This document shows positions 52,903-61,632 of a DNA stretch of 64,000 bases, in pieces. The translations under genes and the position numbers were made by a program. The stretch's first letter is position 1, and each line of letters starts with the position of its first letter. Source of the stretch: an uncultured Collinsella sp. (GTDB taxonomy: Bacteria; Actinomycetota; Coriobacteriia; Coriobacteriales; Coriobacteriaceae); contig CABRHX010000003.1 of assembly GCA_902470805.1 (NCBI GenBank), forward strand, positions 75,439 to 139,438, read 5' to 3'. Under the pieces are notes generated by a model. The model had not been told where the DNA came from. It worked only from the letters and a program-made list of their open reading frames with translations, and ran no database searches.

Positions 52903-53913
52903 GTGGCAAAACAGCGCGTTACGATCGCAGACGTCGCTCGAGAGGCGGGAACCTCGACGGCAAGCGTCTCGTATTACCTCAACGACAAACGAGAAAAGCT
53001 TAGCGAGAAGACGCAGAACAAAATCGCGCGCGTCATTAAGGAACTCGGATACGTTCCCAACGCCCAAGCGCAGACGCTCACCGGCAAGCAAACCCACGTC
53101 ATTGCCATCATCATTTTGGATAACACCAACAAATGGGCGGGGCTCGTTCTCAATGGCATGGAGCAGGTCATGCTCCCCGCGGGCTACCAGACGGTCGTTT
53201 GCACGAGCAACTTTAACCCCGAGACCGAGCTCATGTACGTCGACAAGATGCTCTCGCTGGGCGTCGATGGCTTTATCATCCAGCCCACGGCAAACTTCAA
53301 AGCCGTGCATGACCGCATTAGACGCGCCGGCAAGCCGGTCGTCTTTTTCGATGCGGCCATCTATAGCCCAGGTACCAGCTGGATCAAAACCAACCTTTAC
53401 GACGGCGTGTACAACGCCACACAGGCACTCCTCGACGCCGGCTACGAAGATTTCTTTTCCATTGCCGCCAACATGACCGAAATGCGCACCCGCATGGAGC
53501 GTTTTCAGGGGTATGCCGAGGCGCTGGCAGCGAACGGGCAGCTCTACAAAGCGATTCCCATCGATCACAACAAGCCGTCAATCAACGAGCTCACTGAATA
53601 CTTTAAATTCAAGTTCAATCCCGCCAAGCGAACCCTTATCTTCGTGCAAAATCAGTGGGCACTTCCCCGTGTCTACAAGGCCCTCCAGCCAATGGCCCAT
53701 CTGCTTCCGCAGCAAATCGGCCTTTTGGGACTCAACTGCGAAGACTGGACTAATCTCACCACACCGACCGTCTCCACCATCATCGAGCCCGTCGACCAAG
53801 AAGGTCGCGAAGCAGCCGAGATGCTGCTCGCCCTACTTGACGGAAGCAGCGAACCCGGCGAGCAGCGCATTCTCGAGTGCAAGCTCAACTGGCTCGACTC
53901 CACCTCGATCTAG
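52903..53913 (+). CDS. LacI-family regulator of the PTS operon
   Basis: The 336-residue protein has a LacI-type helix-turn-helix (AKQRVTIADVAREAGTSTASVSYYLNDKREKLSEKTQNKIARVIKELGYVPNAQAQTLTGKQ) and a sugar-binding effector domain (IAIIILDNTNKWAGLVLNGMEQVMLPAGYQTVVCTSN; GLLGLNCEDWTNLTTPTVSTIIEPVDQEGREAAEMLLALLDG). GTG 52903 is preferred because AAGGAG is 5 bp upstream; an in-frame ATG at 52867 lacks a site. It is divergent from the IIBC-led operon, so local control by the imported sugar or its phosphate is the natural reading. Confidence 0.92.
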   Translation: MAKQRVTIADVAREAGTSTASVSYYLNDKREKLSEKTQNKIARVIKELGYVPNAQAQTLTGKQTHVIAIIILDNTNKWAGLVLNGMEQVMLPAGYQTVVCTSNFNPETELMYVDKMLSLGVDGFIIQPTANFKAVHDRIRRAGKPVVFFDAAIYSPGTSWIKTNLYDGVYNATQALLDAGYEDFFSIAANMTEMRTRMERFQGYAEALAANGQLYKAIPIDHNKPSINELTEYFKFKFNPAKRTLIFVQNQWALPRVYKALQPMAHLLPQQIGLLGLNCEDWTNLTTPTVSTIIEPVDQEGREAAEMLLALLDGSSEPGEQRILECKLNWLDSTSI

Positions 53914-54032
53914 ACCGCGGGACAAATGAATCAGTAGCGTTTGTCTCAAATCTTAAGTATTTGTTCGACAGAACGGCCCTTGCCGGCTCCTGCTAGACTG
54001 GTAGATTCCCAACCGTCCATCCAGGAGCCTCC

Positions 54033-54998
54033 ATGTCGCGCAAGTCCGCCTACAAGCAAGTACTTTCCATCGGCACCGCCGTGGTGCTCGGGTTTGCGCT
54101 GTTTACGGGATCGCTCGACGGAGCGCCCAAGTTACTGTCGCCGCAAAGCGATGAGCAAGCGGCGGCTCTGGCCGAAAAACAAAACGAGAGTCCCAGCCGC
54201 ACCGACGACGAGGCAGACCTGGTTGCCCGGCTCGAATCGGGAACAGCGAGCTCCGAGGACTCCGGTGATGGCTCCGAATCCACCGCGACCAACACCGGTG
54301 ACGACGCCTCCGTGGTCAGTGCCGCCACCCCCATCGACGAGGTGGAAAACCCTGACCTCAACCGTGCCCGTGGCGTATATTTCAGCAGCATTCCCGACTA
54401 CGCCGGCAATCCCTACGTTGCCCTTCGCGCCGACAGCACGCACCCGCTCGGCACGCCGTCGTTCACGCTTGACGAGTATGAACGTGCCACCGAAGAAGGC
54501 TGCTTTAAGAAATTCTCCAAGCTCGACAGCTTGGGCCGCACTCGCAAGGCGCTCGCCTGCGTAGGCCCCGAGTCGCTCGGACAGGGCAAGCGCGGCGACA
54601 TCTCGCGTATCCACCCCGCCGGATGGCACCAGCAGCGCTACGACTTTATTCCAAGCCAGAGCCTCTACAACCGCTGCCACCTCATCGCCTGGTCGCTCTG
54701 CGGCGAAAACGCCAACCGCAAAAATCTCCTCACCGGCACGCGTTATCTCAACGAGACGGGCATGCTGCCGTTTGAAGAGCAGATCCTCGACTACATCCGC
54801 GACACGGGCAACCATGTGCTCTACCGCGTCACGCCCATGTATAACGAAGAGGAACTTGTCTGCCGCGGTGTGCGCCTTGAGGCGCAATCGGTCGAGGACC
54901 ACGGCAAGACCCTGTGCTTCCACGTGTACTGCTATAACCTACAGCCGCACGTTCAGATCGACTACGTCACCGGCCGCAACCAGGCCTCGGGGAACTAG
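54033..54998 (+). CDS. Secreted DNA/RNA non-specific endonuclease
   Basis: The 321-residue protein has an uncleaved signal-anchor or signal peptide (KQVLSIGTAVVLGFALFTGS), a Ser/Thr/Glu/Asp-rich linker (35-105), and a beta-beta-alpha-metal nuclease domain with LYNRCHLIAWSLCGENANRKNLLTGTRYLN. His216 is the general base and the Asn near 231 binds Mg. This matches the streptococcal DNA-entry nuclease (EndA)/Spd1 family. It should degrade extracellular DNA or RNA outside the membrane, for nutrition, escape from DNA nets or DNA uptake. CAGGAG precedes ATG 54033. It is monocistronic with a strong terminator. Confidence 0.9.
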   Translation: MSRKSAYKQVLSIGTAVVLGFALFTGSLDGAPKLLSPQSDEQAAALAEKQNESPSRTDDEADLVARLESGTASSEDSGDGSESTATNTGDDASVVSAATPIDEVENPDLNRARGVYFSSIPDYAGNPYVALRADSTHPLGTPSFTLDEYERATEEGCFKKFSKLDSLGRTRKALACVGPESLGQGKRGDISRIHPAGWHQQRYDFIPSQSLYNRCHLIAWSLCGENANRKNLLTGTRYLNETGMLPFEEQILDYIRDTGNHVLYRVTPMYNEEELVCRGVRLEAQSVEDHGKTLCFHVYCYNLQPHVQIDYVTGRNQASGN

Positions 54999-55043
54999 CC
55001 CCAAGCCACGACAAGAACCGATTTGCAACCCCACCGGGGACCA

Positions 55044-55080
55044 AAAAGGGCCGCCCTGGATTGCCCAGGGCGGCCCTTTT
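55044..55080. terminator. Bidirectional terminator between nuclease and EF-G-like genes
   Basis: AAAAGGGCCGCCCTGG pairs with CCAGGGCGGCCCTTTT around a short loop between convergent genes. Confidence 0.92.
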
Positions 55081-55113
55081 CGTCAGCACCTACATTGCAG
55101 GCAAAATCACACG

Positions 55114-57189
55114 CTACTTGGCGCGACCCTCCTCATAGCGCTCGACCAGCTTGGCCTGAACGTCATAGGGCACTTGCTCATAGCCCGCGGGCTTCATGGT
55201 AAAGTCGCCCGTGCCGCGCGTGATGGAGCGCAGGCGCGTCGAGTAATCCGTCAGTTCGGCCAGCGGCGCCTGGGCAATGACCACGGTGTCTCCGCGCTCA
55301 TCGGTCTCCATGCCCGTCACGCGACCACGCGATGCCGAGATGTCGCCCATCACGGCGCCGGCGTAGCTCTCGGGGATAGTCACCGTAATTTCCTCGATGG
55401 GCTCCAGCACCACCGGATCGGCATCGGCACATGCCTTGCGCAGGCCGATGCGAGCTGCCGCGCGGAACGCCATCTCGTTGGAGTCGACGCTGTGATACGA
55501 GCCGTCGTACACAGCCACGCGAATGCCCGTGAGCGGGTAGCCGGCAATGATGCCGTCCTTCATGGTCTCCTGGACACCCTTGTCCACGGCGGGGATCAGC
55601 GAGCGCGGAATGCGGCCGCCCACGACCTCGTCCACAAACTCATAGCCATCGCTCGTGCCGTCGGGCCCAATGAGCGGCTCAACGCGCAGCCAGCAGTCGC
55701 CATACTGACCGGCACCGCCAGTCTGCTTTTTGTGGCGACCCTGGGCACTTGCCGTGCGTCGGATGGTCTCGCGATACGGAATGCGGATCGGCACGCTCTT
55801 GGCCACGACCTTGGTGCGATCCTCCAAACGGTTGAGCAGCACCGAAACCTGCGCCTCGCCCACGGCGGAGATGATAGTCTGGCCGGTCTCCTCGTCACGA
55901 TCGATGCTCATGGTCGGATCGGCCTTGCACGCCTTCTCGATAAACGTATAGAGCTTCTCCTCGTCACCGCGGTTCTCAGCCTCGATGGCAATGCGGTACT
56001 GCGAGTTGGGGAACTTAAACGCCGCCGCCTCGACCTTACCGGTAATGGAGAGCGTGTCACCCGTCTCCGCCGCCAACTTGGGCGCCACGATAATGTCGCC
56101 GGCATAGGCGTGACCGACCTCGGTCATGTCGCGGCCGCACATCACATACAGGTGAGCCAGACGGTCGCCCTTGCGGGTACGTGCGTTGATCAGCTCAAGA
56201 CCCGGCTCAAGCGTACCCGTCAGCACCTTGATAAAGCTGATGCGACCCTGCTGCGGATCGGCCAGGGTCTTAAACACAAACGCCACCGGACGGTCATCGT
56301 CGCTCGAAATCTTGAGCGAATCGCCGTCGATAAGCGGCATCTCGCCGTAGTCGGTCGGCGCCGGGAAGTACGTCGCGATGTCGTCCATCAGCGAGTTGAC
56401 GCCCTGCTCCTTAATGCAATCGCCCGCAAAGACCGGCACAAAGATGCGCTCGGCAATCGCCTTCGACAGCAAGCCCTCAAGCTCCTCCTGCGTCAGCGTC
56501 TCCTCGCCTTCCAAGTACTTCATCATCAGTTCGTCGTCAGCCTCGGCCACCAGCTCGCACAGATGGTCGTGGGCCTCCTCGGCCTGGGCACGATACTCCT
56601 CGGGAATCTCCGACTCAACGGCTTCGGTGCCGTTGCAGTGACGCGCCTTCATACGCACCAGGTCGATGATGCCGTTAAAGTCCTCGCCCTCGCCCCAGGG
56701 AAGGGTCACGGCGCCCAGGCGCGTGCCAAAGCGCTCCTGCAGCAGGTCCATCGTGGTCGCAAAGCTGGCCTCGGAGCGCGACAGGCGGTTTACGAACACC
56801 GCACGCGCCAGGCGCAGGTCCTCGGCGGCATACCAGAGCTTAACCGTCGTAGGCTGCGGACCGGCCTCGGCGTCGACCACAAACAGAGCCGTCTCGCAGA
56901 CGCTCATCGCGGCAAAGGCGTCGCCGATAAAATCGGGGTAGCACGGGGCATCGAGCACATTGATGCGCGCGCCCTTCCAGTCGATCGGCGCAATGGTCGT
57001 CGAGATGGAAAATGCACGCTTGACCTCTTCGGGGTCATAGTCGAGCGTAGGCTTGGTGCCGTCGTGGCCGCCCAGACGGGCGGTCTTACCGGAAAGGTGG
57101 AGCATGGCCTCGGCGAGTGAAGTCTTGCCCACCCCGCCTTGGCCTACGAGCACCACGTTCCTTACGTTACCGGTCTTGGGAGCACCCAT
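55114..57189 (-). CDS. Elongation factor G-like GTPase (EF-G2 type)
   Basis: The 691-residue protein has the EF-G domain order (G domain, then domains II to V, with the domain IV QTGGAGQYGDCWLRVEPL and LRKACADADPVVLEPIEEITVTIPESYAGAVMGDISASRGRV). The G domain deviates from canonical EF-G: the P-loop is GQGGVGKT (16-23), G3 is DAPCYPDF (80-87) with Tyr84 in place of the catalytic His, and G4 is NRLS (134-137) instead of NKxD. It is thus a paralogue, like actinobacterial EF-G2, and not the essential translocase. AGGAGG precedes ATG 57189; the frame extends to 57300. The role is unknown, possibly ribosome rescue or stress. The 310 bp upstream hold no gene. Confidence 0.92.
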   Translation of the reverse strand: MGAPKTGNVRNVVLVGQGGVGKTSLAEAMLHLSGKTARLGGHDGTKPTLDYDPEEVKRAFSISTTIAPIDWKGARINVLDAPCYPDFIGDAFAAMSVCETALFVVDAEAGPQPTTVKLWYAAEDLRLARAVFVNRLSRSEASFATTMDLLQERFGTRLGAVTLPWGEGEDFNGIIDLVRMKARHCNGTEAVESEIPEEYRAQAEEAHDHLCELVAEADDELMMKYLEGEETLTQEELEGLLSKAIAERIFVPVFAGDCIKEQGVNSLMDDIATYFPAPTDYGEMPLIDGDSLKISSDDDRPVAFVFKTLADPQQGRISFIKVLTGTLEPGLELINARTRKGDRLAHLYVMCGRDMTEVGHAYAGDIIVAPKLAAETGDTLSITGKVEAAAFKFPNSQYRIAIEAENRGDEEKLYTFIEKACKADPTMSIDRDEETGQTIISAVGEAQVSVLLNRLEDRTKVVAKSVPIRIPYRETIRRTASAQGRHKKQTGGAGQYGDCWLRVEPLIGPDGTSDGYEFVDEVVGGRIPRSLIPAVDKGVQETMKDGIIAGYPLTGIRVAVYDGSYHSVDSNEMAFRAAARIGLRKACADADPVVLEPIEEITVTIPESYAGAVMGDISASRGRVTGMETDERGDTVVIAQAPLAELTDYSTRLRSITRGTGDFTMKPAGYEQVPYDVQAKLVERYEEGRAK

Positions 57190-57430
57190 GATGACCTCCT
57201 TGCAGGGCCGCGCGCATTGCGCGACGCCAACGGGGAGAGTTCGCGGTCGATGCCATCCCGGGAGCAGCATGGTCGGCAGCCGAGCCGACTCACCCTCCAA
57301 ATGTCCTATGCCACCACCCTACCCTTGCAGTCGCCTGTCCATGCAGACCTTTCGGCACGCGTATGGATACGGGCGGCGAGAGGAGAGAGCGAGCTTGCGA
57401 GGCGATTATTGAACCCCGCGGATGCAAACA

Positions 57431-57466
57431 AAAAGCCGCCCCAGGCCGTAAGACCTGCGGCGGTTT
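57431..57466 (-). terminator. Terminator of the amino-acid ABC operon
   Basis: On the minus strand AAACCGCC...GGCGGCTTTTT with an inner CAGG/CCTG pair, just after the ATPase gene's stop. Confidence 0.88.
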
Positions 57467-57499
57467 CACCTCAATAAACAGTTGAGTTAATAGCTGAGC

Positions 57500-58264
57500 C
57501 TATCCCTCGATACGGCTCAAGAACTCGCGGGTACGCTGCTCGCGCGGATGGTCGATGACCTGCTCGGCAGGACCCTCCTCGACAATACGACCGCCATCCA
57601 TAAAGACCACGCGGTCGGCAACATCGCGCGCAAACTGCATTGCGTGGGTCACGATCACCATCGTCATGTTCTGCGCAGCGAGGTCTTTGATGACACGCAG
57701 CACCTCGGCCGTCAGCTCGGGATCGAGCGCCGAGGTCGGCTCGTCAAAGAACAAGATCTCCGGGTCGAGCGCTAGGGCGCGGGCAATACTCACGCGCTGC
57801 TGCTGACCGCCCGAAAGCTCACACGGCACCTTGTTCTCGTTACCCGTAAGCCCCATCTGTGCAATCAGCTCGTGAGCGCGAGCTTCCGCCTGCTCGCGCG
57901 GGCGCTTGAGCACGCGGATCGGAGCGTCGGTGATGTTTTTCATCACGGTATAGTGCGGAAACAGATTGTAGTTCTGGAACACCAGGCCAAAGTGCGAGCG
58001 CGCCTGCTTGGGCACATCGCCTTTCGCATATACCGTGCCCGAGCCCGCGTCCGTCGCAACGGCAAGGTCGCCAAACGAAAGCGAGCCGCCGTCGAGCGTC
58101 TCGAGCAGCGTGGCGCAGCGCAGCAGCGTCGACTTACCACCGCCCGAAGGCCCGATAATCGCCACGACCTCGCCGCGCTTCACCTCGAGCGAGATATCCT
58201 TAAGCACCTCATTGCCGCCAAACGCCTTGCGCGCGCTTTCGATTTTCATCACTGAGTTAGTCAT
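57500..58264 (-). CDS. Polar amino acid ABC transporter, ATP-binding protein
   Basis: The 254-residue ATPase of the GlnQ/HisP class has Walker A GPSGGGKST, Q-loop VFQNYNLFPHYTVMKNI, signature LSGGQQQRVSIARAL and Walker B ILFFDEPTSALDPE. It energises uptake through the permease encoded immediately upstream; the ATG overlaps that gene's stop by 8 bp. The chosen ATG 58264 has a weak site, as expected for translational coupling; Met at MKIES is an alternative. It is the third and last gene of the binding protein - permease - ATPase operon. Confidence 0.95.
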   Translation of the reverse strand: MTNSVMKIESARKAFGGNEVLKDISLEVKRGEVVAIIGPSGGGKSTLLRCATLLETLDGGSLSFGDLAVATDAGSGTVYAKGDVPKQARSHFGLVFQNYNLFPHYTVMKNITDAPIRVLKRPREQAEARAHELIAQMGLTGNENKVPCELSGGQQQRVSIARALALDPEILFFDEPTSALDPELTAEVLRVIKDLAAQNMTMVIVTHAMQFARDVADRVVFMDGGRIVEEGPAEQVIDHPREQRTREFLSRIEG

Positions 58265-58910
58265 GATAATAGTCCAGCTTCTTTTCGGCGGCGCCCAGCA
58301 GCATCTCGACCACAAAGTTAAAGATCCAGTAGATCAGCGCCGCGATCGCAAACGGCACCATGCTCACCTGCGAGGCGACCAGCGCCTTGGCCGTCGAGAA
58401 CATCTCACCCACGCCAATGGCAAACGCCAGCGACGTGTCCTTGACCAGCGTGATGATCTCGTTGCCCATCGCCGGCAGAATACGCTTGGCGACCTGCGGC
58501 ATCACGATATACAGAAACGTCTGCATGCGCGAATAGCCCAGCACCTCGGCTGCCTCGTATTGACCGCGCGGAATGGACTGCAGGCCCGAGCGATAGATCT
58601 CGGCAAAGTAACCGGCGTAGTTGATGATGAACGCCACAACGCACGCCGTCCACTTGGAATCGGGCGTGAGCGAAATGCCAAACACGTAGTACGGGGCAAA
58701 GTAGATGGCAAACATCTGCAGCATGAGCGGCGTGCCGCGCATGACCGAGATATAGATGCGCGCAATCCAGCGAAGCGGCGCGATTTTGCTCATGCGCATA
58801 AACGCCACGGGGATTCCCAGCGGAATCGACCCCAGCAGCGTCAGCACAAACAACTGCAAACTGACCAAGAATCCCTGGCCAAGCATCTGCATCATGACCT
58901 GAATAGACAT
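58257..58910 (-). CDS. Polar amino acid ABC transporter, permease
   Basis: The 217-residue HisMQ-type permease has about five membrane helices, the family start region GFLVSLQLFVLTLLGSIPLGIPVAFMRMS and the EAA loop YEAAEVLGYSRMQTFLYIVMPQVAKRILPAMGNEII, which contacts the ATPase. A single permease gene implies a homodimeric channel. ATG 58910 overlaps the TAA of the binding-protein gene (TAATG). It works with the genes on both sides. Confidence 0.95.
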   Translation of the reverse strand: MSIQVMMQMLGQGFLVSLQLFVLTLLGSIPLGIPVAFMRMSKIAPLRWIARIYISVMRGTPLMLQMFAIYFAPYYVFGISLTPDSKWTACVVAFIINYAGYFAEIYRSGLQSIPRGQYEAAEVLGYSRMQTFLYIVMPQVAKRILPAMGNEIITLVKDTSLAFAIGVGEMFSTAKALVASQVSMVPFAIAALIYWIFNFVVEMLLGAAEKKLDYYHD

Positions 58911-59770
58911 TACTTGAGCACCCAATTATCGAAAGATAGACCATAGCTTGAATACTTATCGCACAGGTCCTTGACCGTGCCGTCCTCATAGAGCGCCTTG
59001 AGCGACTCGGTCACGGCGTCGGCCGACTTGGTGTCGCCCTTCTTAAAGCCGACGGCGTAGTGCTCGCTGGACAGCGGCTCATCAAGCTGCGTATAGGCAT
59101 CGGGCTTGGCGGCAAGCTGATACTGGGCAATCGAAAGGTCGCAAGCCACGGCATCGACCGCGCCGCTCTCGAGCTGCATAAAGGCCGTGTTGTACTCGCC
59201 GATCGTGTCGAGCGTGGCAAACGTCGCCGCCAGATCCTTCTGGTCACCCTCGAGTACATCCTGCGCAGCGGAATCGGTCTGGGTAATCACGGTCTTGCCC
59301 GCAAGGTCGTCCCAGCTCTTGATGCCTGCATCCTTCTTGACCACGAGCACCTGCTCGTTAAGCATGTACGGCTCGGAGAACGCGTAGTCGTCCTCGCGGC
59401 CCTCCATGGTAAAGCCGTTCCAGATGCAGTTGATAGCACCCGAGTTGAGCAGCGTGTCCTTGGCATCCCAGTCGATGGCCTCGTAATCGACTTCCCAGCC
59501 CTGCTTATCGGCAACGGCCTTGGCAAGGTCGAGGTCAAAGCCGGTGTACTCGCCATCGTCGCCCACAAAGCCATACGGAGGATAGGACTTGTCAAAGCCC
59601 ACCACGAGCTTCTTGGACTCCGCGGCGCCCTTCACGTCCTTGGCTGCAGCAGAACCGGCGGCGGAGCCCTTATCGGCACCACCGCCGCAGCCTACCAGGC
59701 CGAGGCCAAGCACCGTGGCAAGCGAACCGGCTAGACCAACAAACTGACGACGAGACATATCGGTATTCAT
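58910..59770 (-). CDS. Polar amino acid ABC transporter, substrate-binding lipoprotein
   Basis: The 286-residue binding protein starts MNTDMSRRQFVGLAGSLATVLGLGLVGCGGG: a lipobox with acylated Cys28, preceded by a twin-arginine motif (SRRQFV), so Tat export is possible. The mature part is a family 3 solute-binding protein (KLVVGFDKSYPPYGFVGDDGEYTGFDLDLAKAVADKQGWEVDYEAIDWDAKDTLLNSGAINCIWNGFTMEGRE...). Cystine, glutamine or another polar amino acid are candidate ligands. ATG 59770 follows GGGGGA. The promoter is at 59826-59854, with palindromes that suggest a repressor. Confidence 0.94.
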   Translation of the reverse strand: MNTDMSRRQFVGLAGSLATVLGLGLVGCGGGADKGSAAGSAAAKDVKGAAESKKLVVGFDKSYPPYGFVGDDGEYTGFDLDLAKAVADKQGWEVDYEAIDWDAKDTLLNSGAINCIWNGFTMEGREDDYAFSEPYMLNEQVLVVKKDAGIKSWDDLAGKTVITQTDSAAQDVLEGDQKDLAATFATLDTIGEYNTAFMQLESGAVDAVACDLSIAQYQLAAKPDAYTQLDEPLSSEHYAVGFKKGDTKSADAVTESLKALYEDGTVKDLCDKYSSYGLSFDNWVLK

Positions 59771-59787
59771 GGTATCCCCCTTGATGG

Positions 59788-59807
59788 CACTTTAGTTAGG
59801 TAAAGTG
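59788..59807 (-). promoter_or_regulatory. Candidate operator of the amino-acid ABC operon
   Basis: CACTTTA-N6-TAAAGTG is a perfect 7+7 palindrome between promoter and start codon. A second copy of the CACTTTAGTG core (about 59833-59842) lies inside the promoter spacer. Confidence 0.55.
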
Positions 59808-59825
59808 AGTCATGTAACGTGCAGA

Positions 59826-59854
59826 ATCATACACTTTAGTGAGATGGAGTACAA
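59826..59854 (-). promoter_or_regulatory. Promoter of the amino-acid ABC operon
   Basis: On the minus strand TTGTAC (59849-59854) and TATGAT (59826-59831) are 17 bp apart. Confidence 0.6.
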
Positions 59855-59862
59855 GGGAGTTG

Positions 59863-60009
59863 TTGCCCGGCGTGGGCGGGGAGCGGCGCGGGATTAAGTT
59901 TCCTGCTCTACAGTCCTGCGCAAGACGGAAAGCACATTAAGTGCTTTCCTTTGCGTGCGGAACTCGCGATAAACTTAATCCCGCGCCGCTCCCCGCCCAC
60001 GCCGGGCAA
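59863..60009. repeat. Long inverted repeat with perfect 39-bp arms
   Basis: Arms 59863-59901 and 59971-60009 are exact inverted copies (starting TTGCCCGGCGTGGGCGGGGA). The 69-nt interior holds a second hairpin, GGAAAGCAC-ATTAA-GTGCTTTCC (59927-59949). It sits between divergent genes and is not a terminator of either. Confidence 0.9.
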
Positions 60010-60118
60010 ACGTCGTTGAACCTGTCACTGACATGAAATGACCGCTTGCATATCGCCCACCAGCTCGGCACGGTACAATGCTTGCAGTTTTCAATTTATA
60101 AATTAGTGGAGTTAATTC

Positions 60119-61567
60119 ATGGCGGAATCTCGTGCTGAGCGTAAGGCTCGTCGTGCTTTGATCGAGGCGGTTAAGGGGTCGGAGGAGAAAAAACCTTCTA
60201 AGAAGTCCAAGGCGTCTCAGGGTGCGAAGGGTAAATCGACCAAGGGCAAAGCTAAGGCCAAGCGCTCTGCCTCTTATCGGGGCGGGGATAAGGCATCTCA
60301 GACTCGTCCCAAGCGCCCGCATAACGATTCGGTTCCGCCCGCGCGCAAGGCAGCAGATCTCAAGTCGCCTTGTTCTATCATGCGTGCCTGCGGTGGGTGT
60401 ACGGCGCTTAATCGTCCTTATAAGAAGCAGTTGGCTGCTAAGCAGGCTGCTATGGAGGAGCTGTTTGCTGAGCTTTGTGAGCGTGAGGGCATTGCTGTCG
60501 ATCCCATCCGCGGCATGGGCGTTACTCTGGGCGATCCCGGCAAATACCCTGCCCCGCGTGGCTTTCGTCATAAGGCTGCCACTCCCTTTGCTCCCGGCAA
60601 GGAGGGCGCTGTCCGCTGCGGTTTCTTTGAGCGCGGCACGCACAAGATCGTTGCCGTGCCCGAATGTCCTGTCGAGGCGCCGGGTGCCCGTCAGATTCTC
60701 AACGGCATCGCACGCGAAGCTGAGCGGCTGCATATTACCGCCTTTAATGAGGACAAGCATCTTGGTTTGCTTCGCTATGCCGTCGTCCGCTGCGGTTGGC
60801 GTACAGACCAGGTCATGGTTACGCTCGTGACCGCCCAGCGTGACTTACCGCATGCGCAGGAGTTCTTTGAGGCCGTCGCGGCGCTCGATCCGCATATCGT
60901 CACCGTTGCCCAAAATATCAATGGCCGTCCCGGTAACGCCATCTTGGGTGAGGAGACTCGTATCGTTTATGGCGCCGAGTGCATGCGCGACCAGCTGCTC
61001 GGTTGCGAATTCGATATCTCCCCTACCGCGTTCTATCAGACCAATCCGCAGCAGACCGAGCTGCTCTATCAGCTCGCGATTGACGGCATGGACCTGCAGC
61101 AGGGTGACATTCTTATGGACGCGTACTGCGGCAGCGGCACCATCGGTCTGTGCGCCGCGAAGGATGCCCAGGACAGAGGTGTCGGCATTATGCTGCTCGG
61201 CGTGGAGCGCAACCCGGCGGGCATTGCCGACGCACGTCGCAATGCCGAGCTCAACGGCCTCACCCGCAGCGCTTGGTTTATGGCCGACGATGCCACCGAT
61301 TACATCCTGGATGCCGCCGATAACAACGAGCGGGTCGATGTCCTTTCCATCGATCCGCCGCGCGCCGGCTCTACCCCCGAGTTCCTCGAAGCTGCCTGCG
61401 CGCTTAAGCCGCGCCGCATCACCTATATCAGCTGCAACCCCGTGACTCAAGAGCGCGACCTGCATCAGCTCCTCGACGGAGGCTATCGCCTGCTCAAGAT
61501 CACGCCCGTCGACATGTTCCCTCACACCGACCACACCGAAACCGTAGCGGTCCTCGAACGCCGCTAA
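60119..61567 (+). CDS. TrmA/RlmD-family RNA (uracil-5-)-methyltransferase
   Basis: The 482-residue protein is a class I SAM-dependent methyltransferase forming 5-methyluridine in RNA. It has an iron-sulfur cysteine set (Cys85, CGGC at 91-94, plus the Cys in VPECPV), the SAM-binding DAYCGSGTIGLCAA, DPPRAG and the catalytic ISCNPVTQERDL. The 23S rRNA (RlmD/RlmCD-like) is the most likely target. The first ~80 residues are a Lys/Ser/Arg-rich extension (GSEEKKPSKKSKASQGAKGKSTKGKAKAKRS), replacing the usual TRAM domain and probably binding RNA. The 5' part uses more T-ending codons than the rest of the gene. GGAG precedes ATG 60119. Confidence 0.92.
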   Translation: MAESRAERKARRALIEAVKGSEEKKPSKKSKASQGAKGKSTKGKAKAKRSASYRGGDKASQTRPKRPHNDSVPPARKAADLKSPCSIMRACGGCTALNRPYKKQLAAKQAAMEELFAELCEREGIAVDPIRGMGVTLGDPGKYPAPRGFRHKAATPFAPGKEGAVRCGFFERGTHKIVAVPECPVEAPGARQILNGIAREAERLHITAFNEDKHLGLLRYAVVRCGWRTDQVMVTLVTAQRDLPHAQEFFEAVAALDPHIVTVAQNINGRPGNAILGEETRIVYGAECMRDQLLGCEFDISPTAFYQTNPQQTELLYQLAIDGMDLQQGDILMDAYCGSGTIGLCAAKDAQDRGVGIMLLGVERNPAGIADARRNAELNGLTRSAWFMADDATDYILDAADNNERVDVLSIDPPRAGSTPEFLEAACALKPRRITYISCNPVTQERDLHQLLDGGYRLLKITPVDMFPHTDHTETVAVLERR

Positions 61568-61581
61568 TCCACCGGCACAAG

Positions 61582-61613
61582 AAAGGGGGCGACCCGCCTG
61601 GGCCGCCCCCTTC
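61582..61613. terminator. Terminator between the methyltransferase and PHP genes
   Basis: GGGGGCG pairs with CGCCCCC around a 12-nt loop, with AAA before and TT after, between convergent genes. Confidence 0.8.
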
Positions 61614-61632
61614 GCTTGGTTTATAAACTCCG

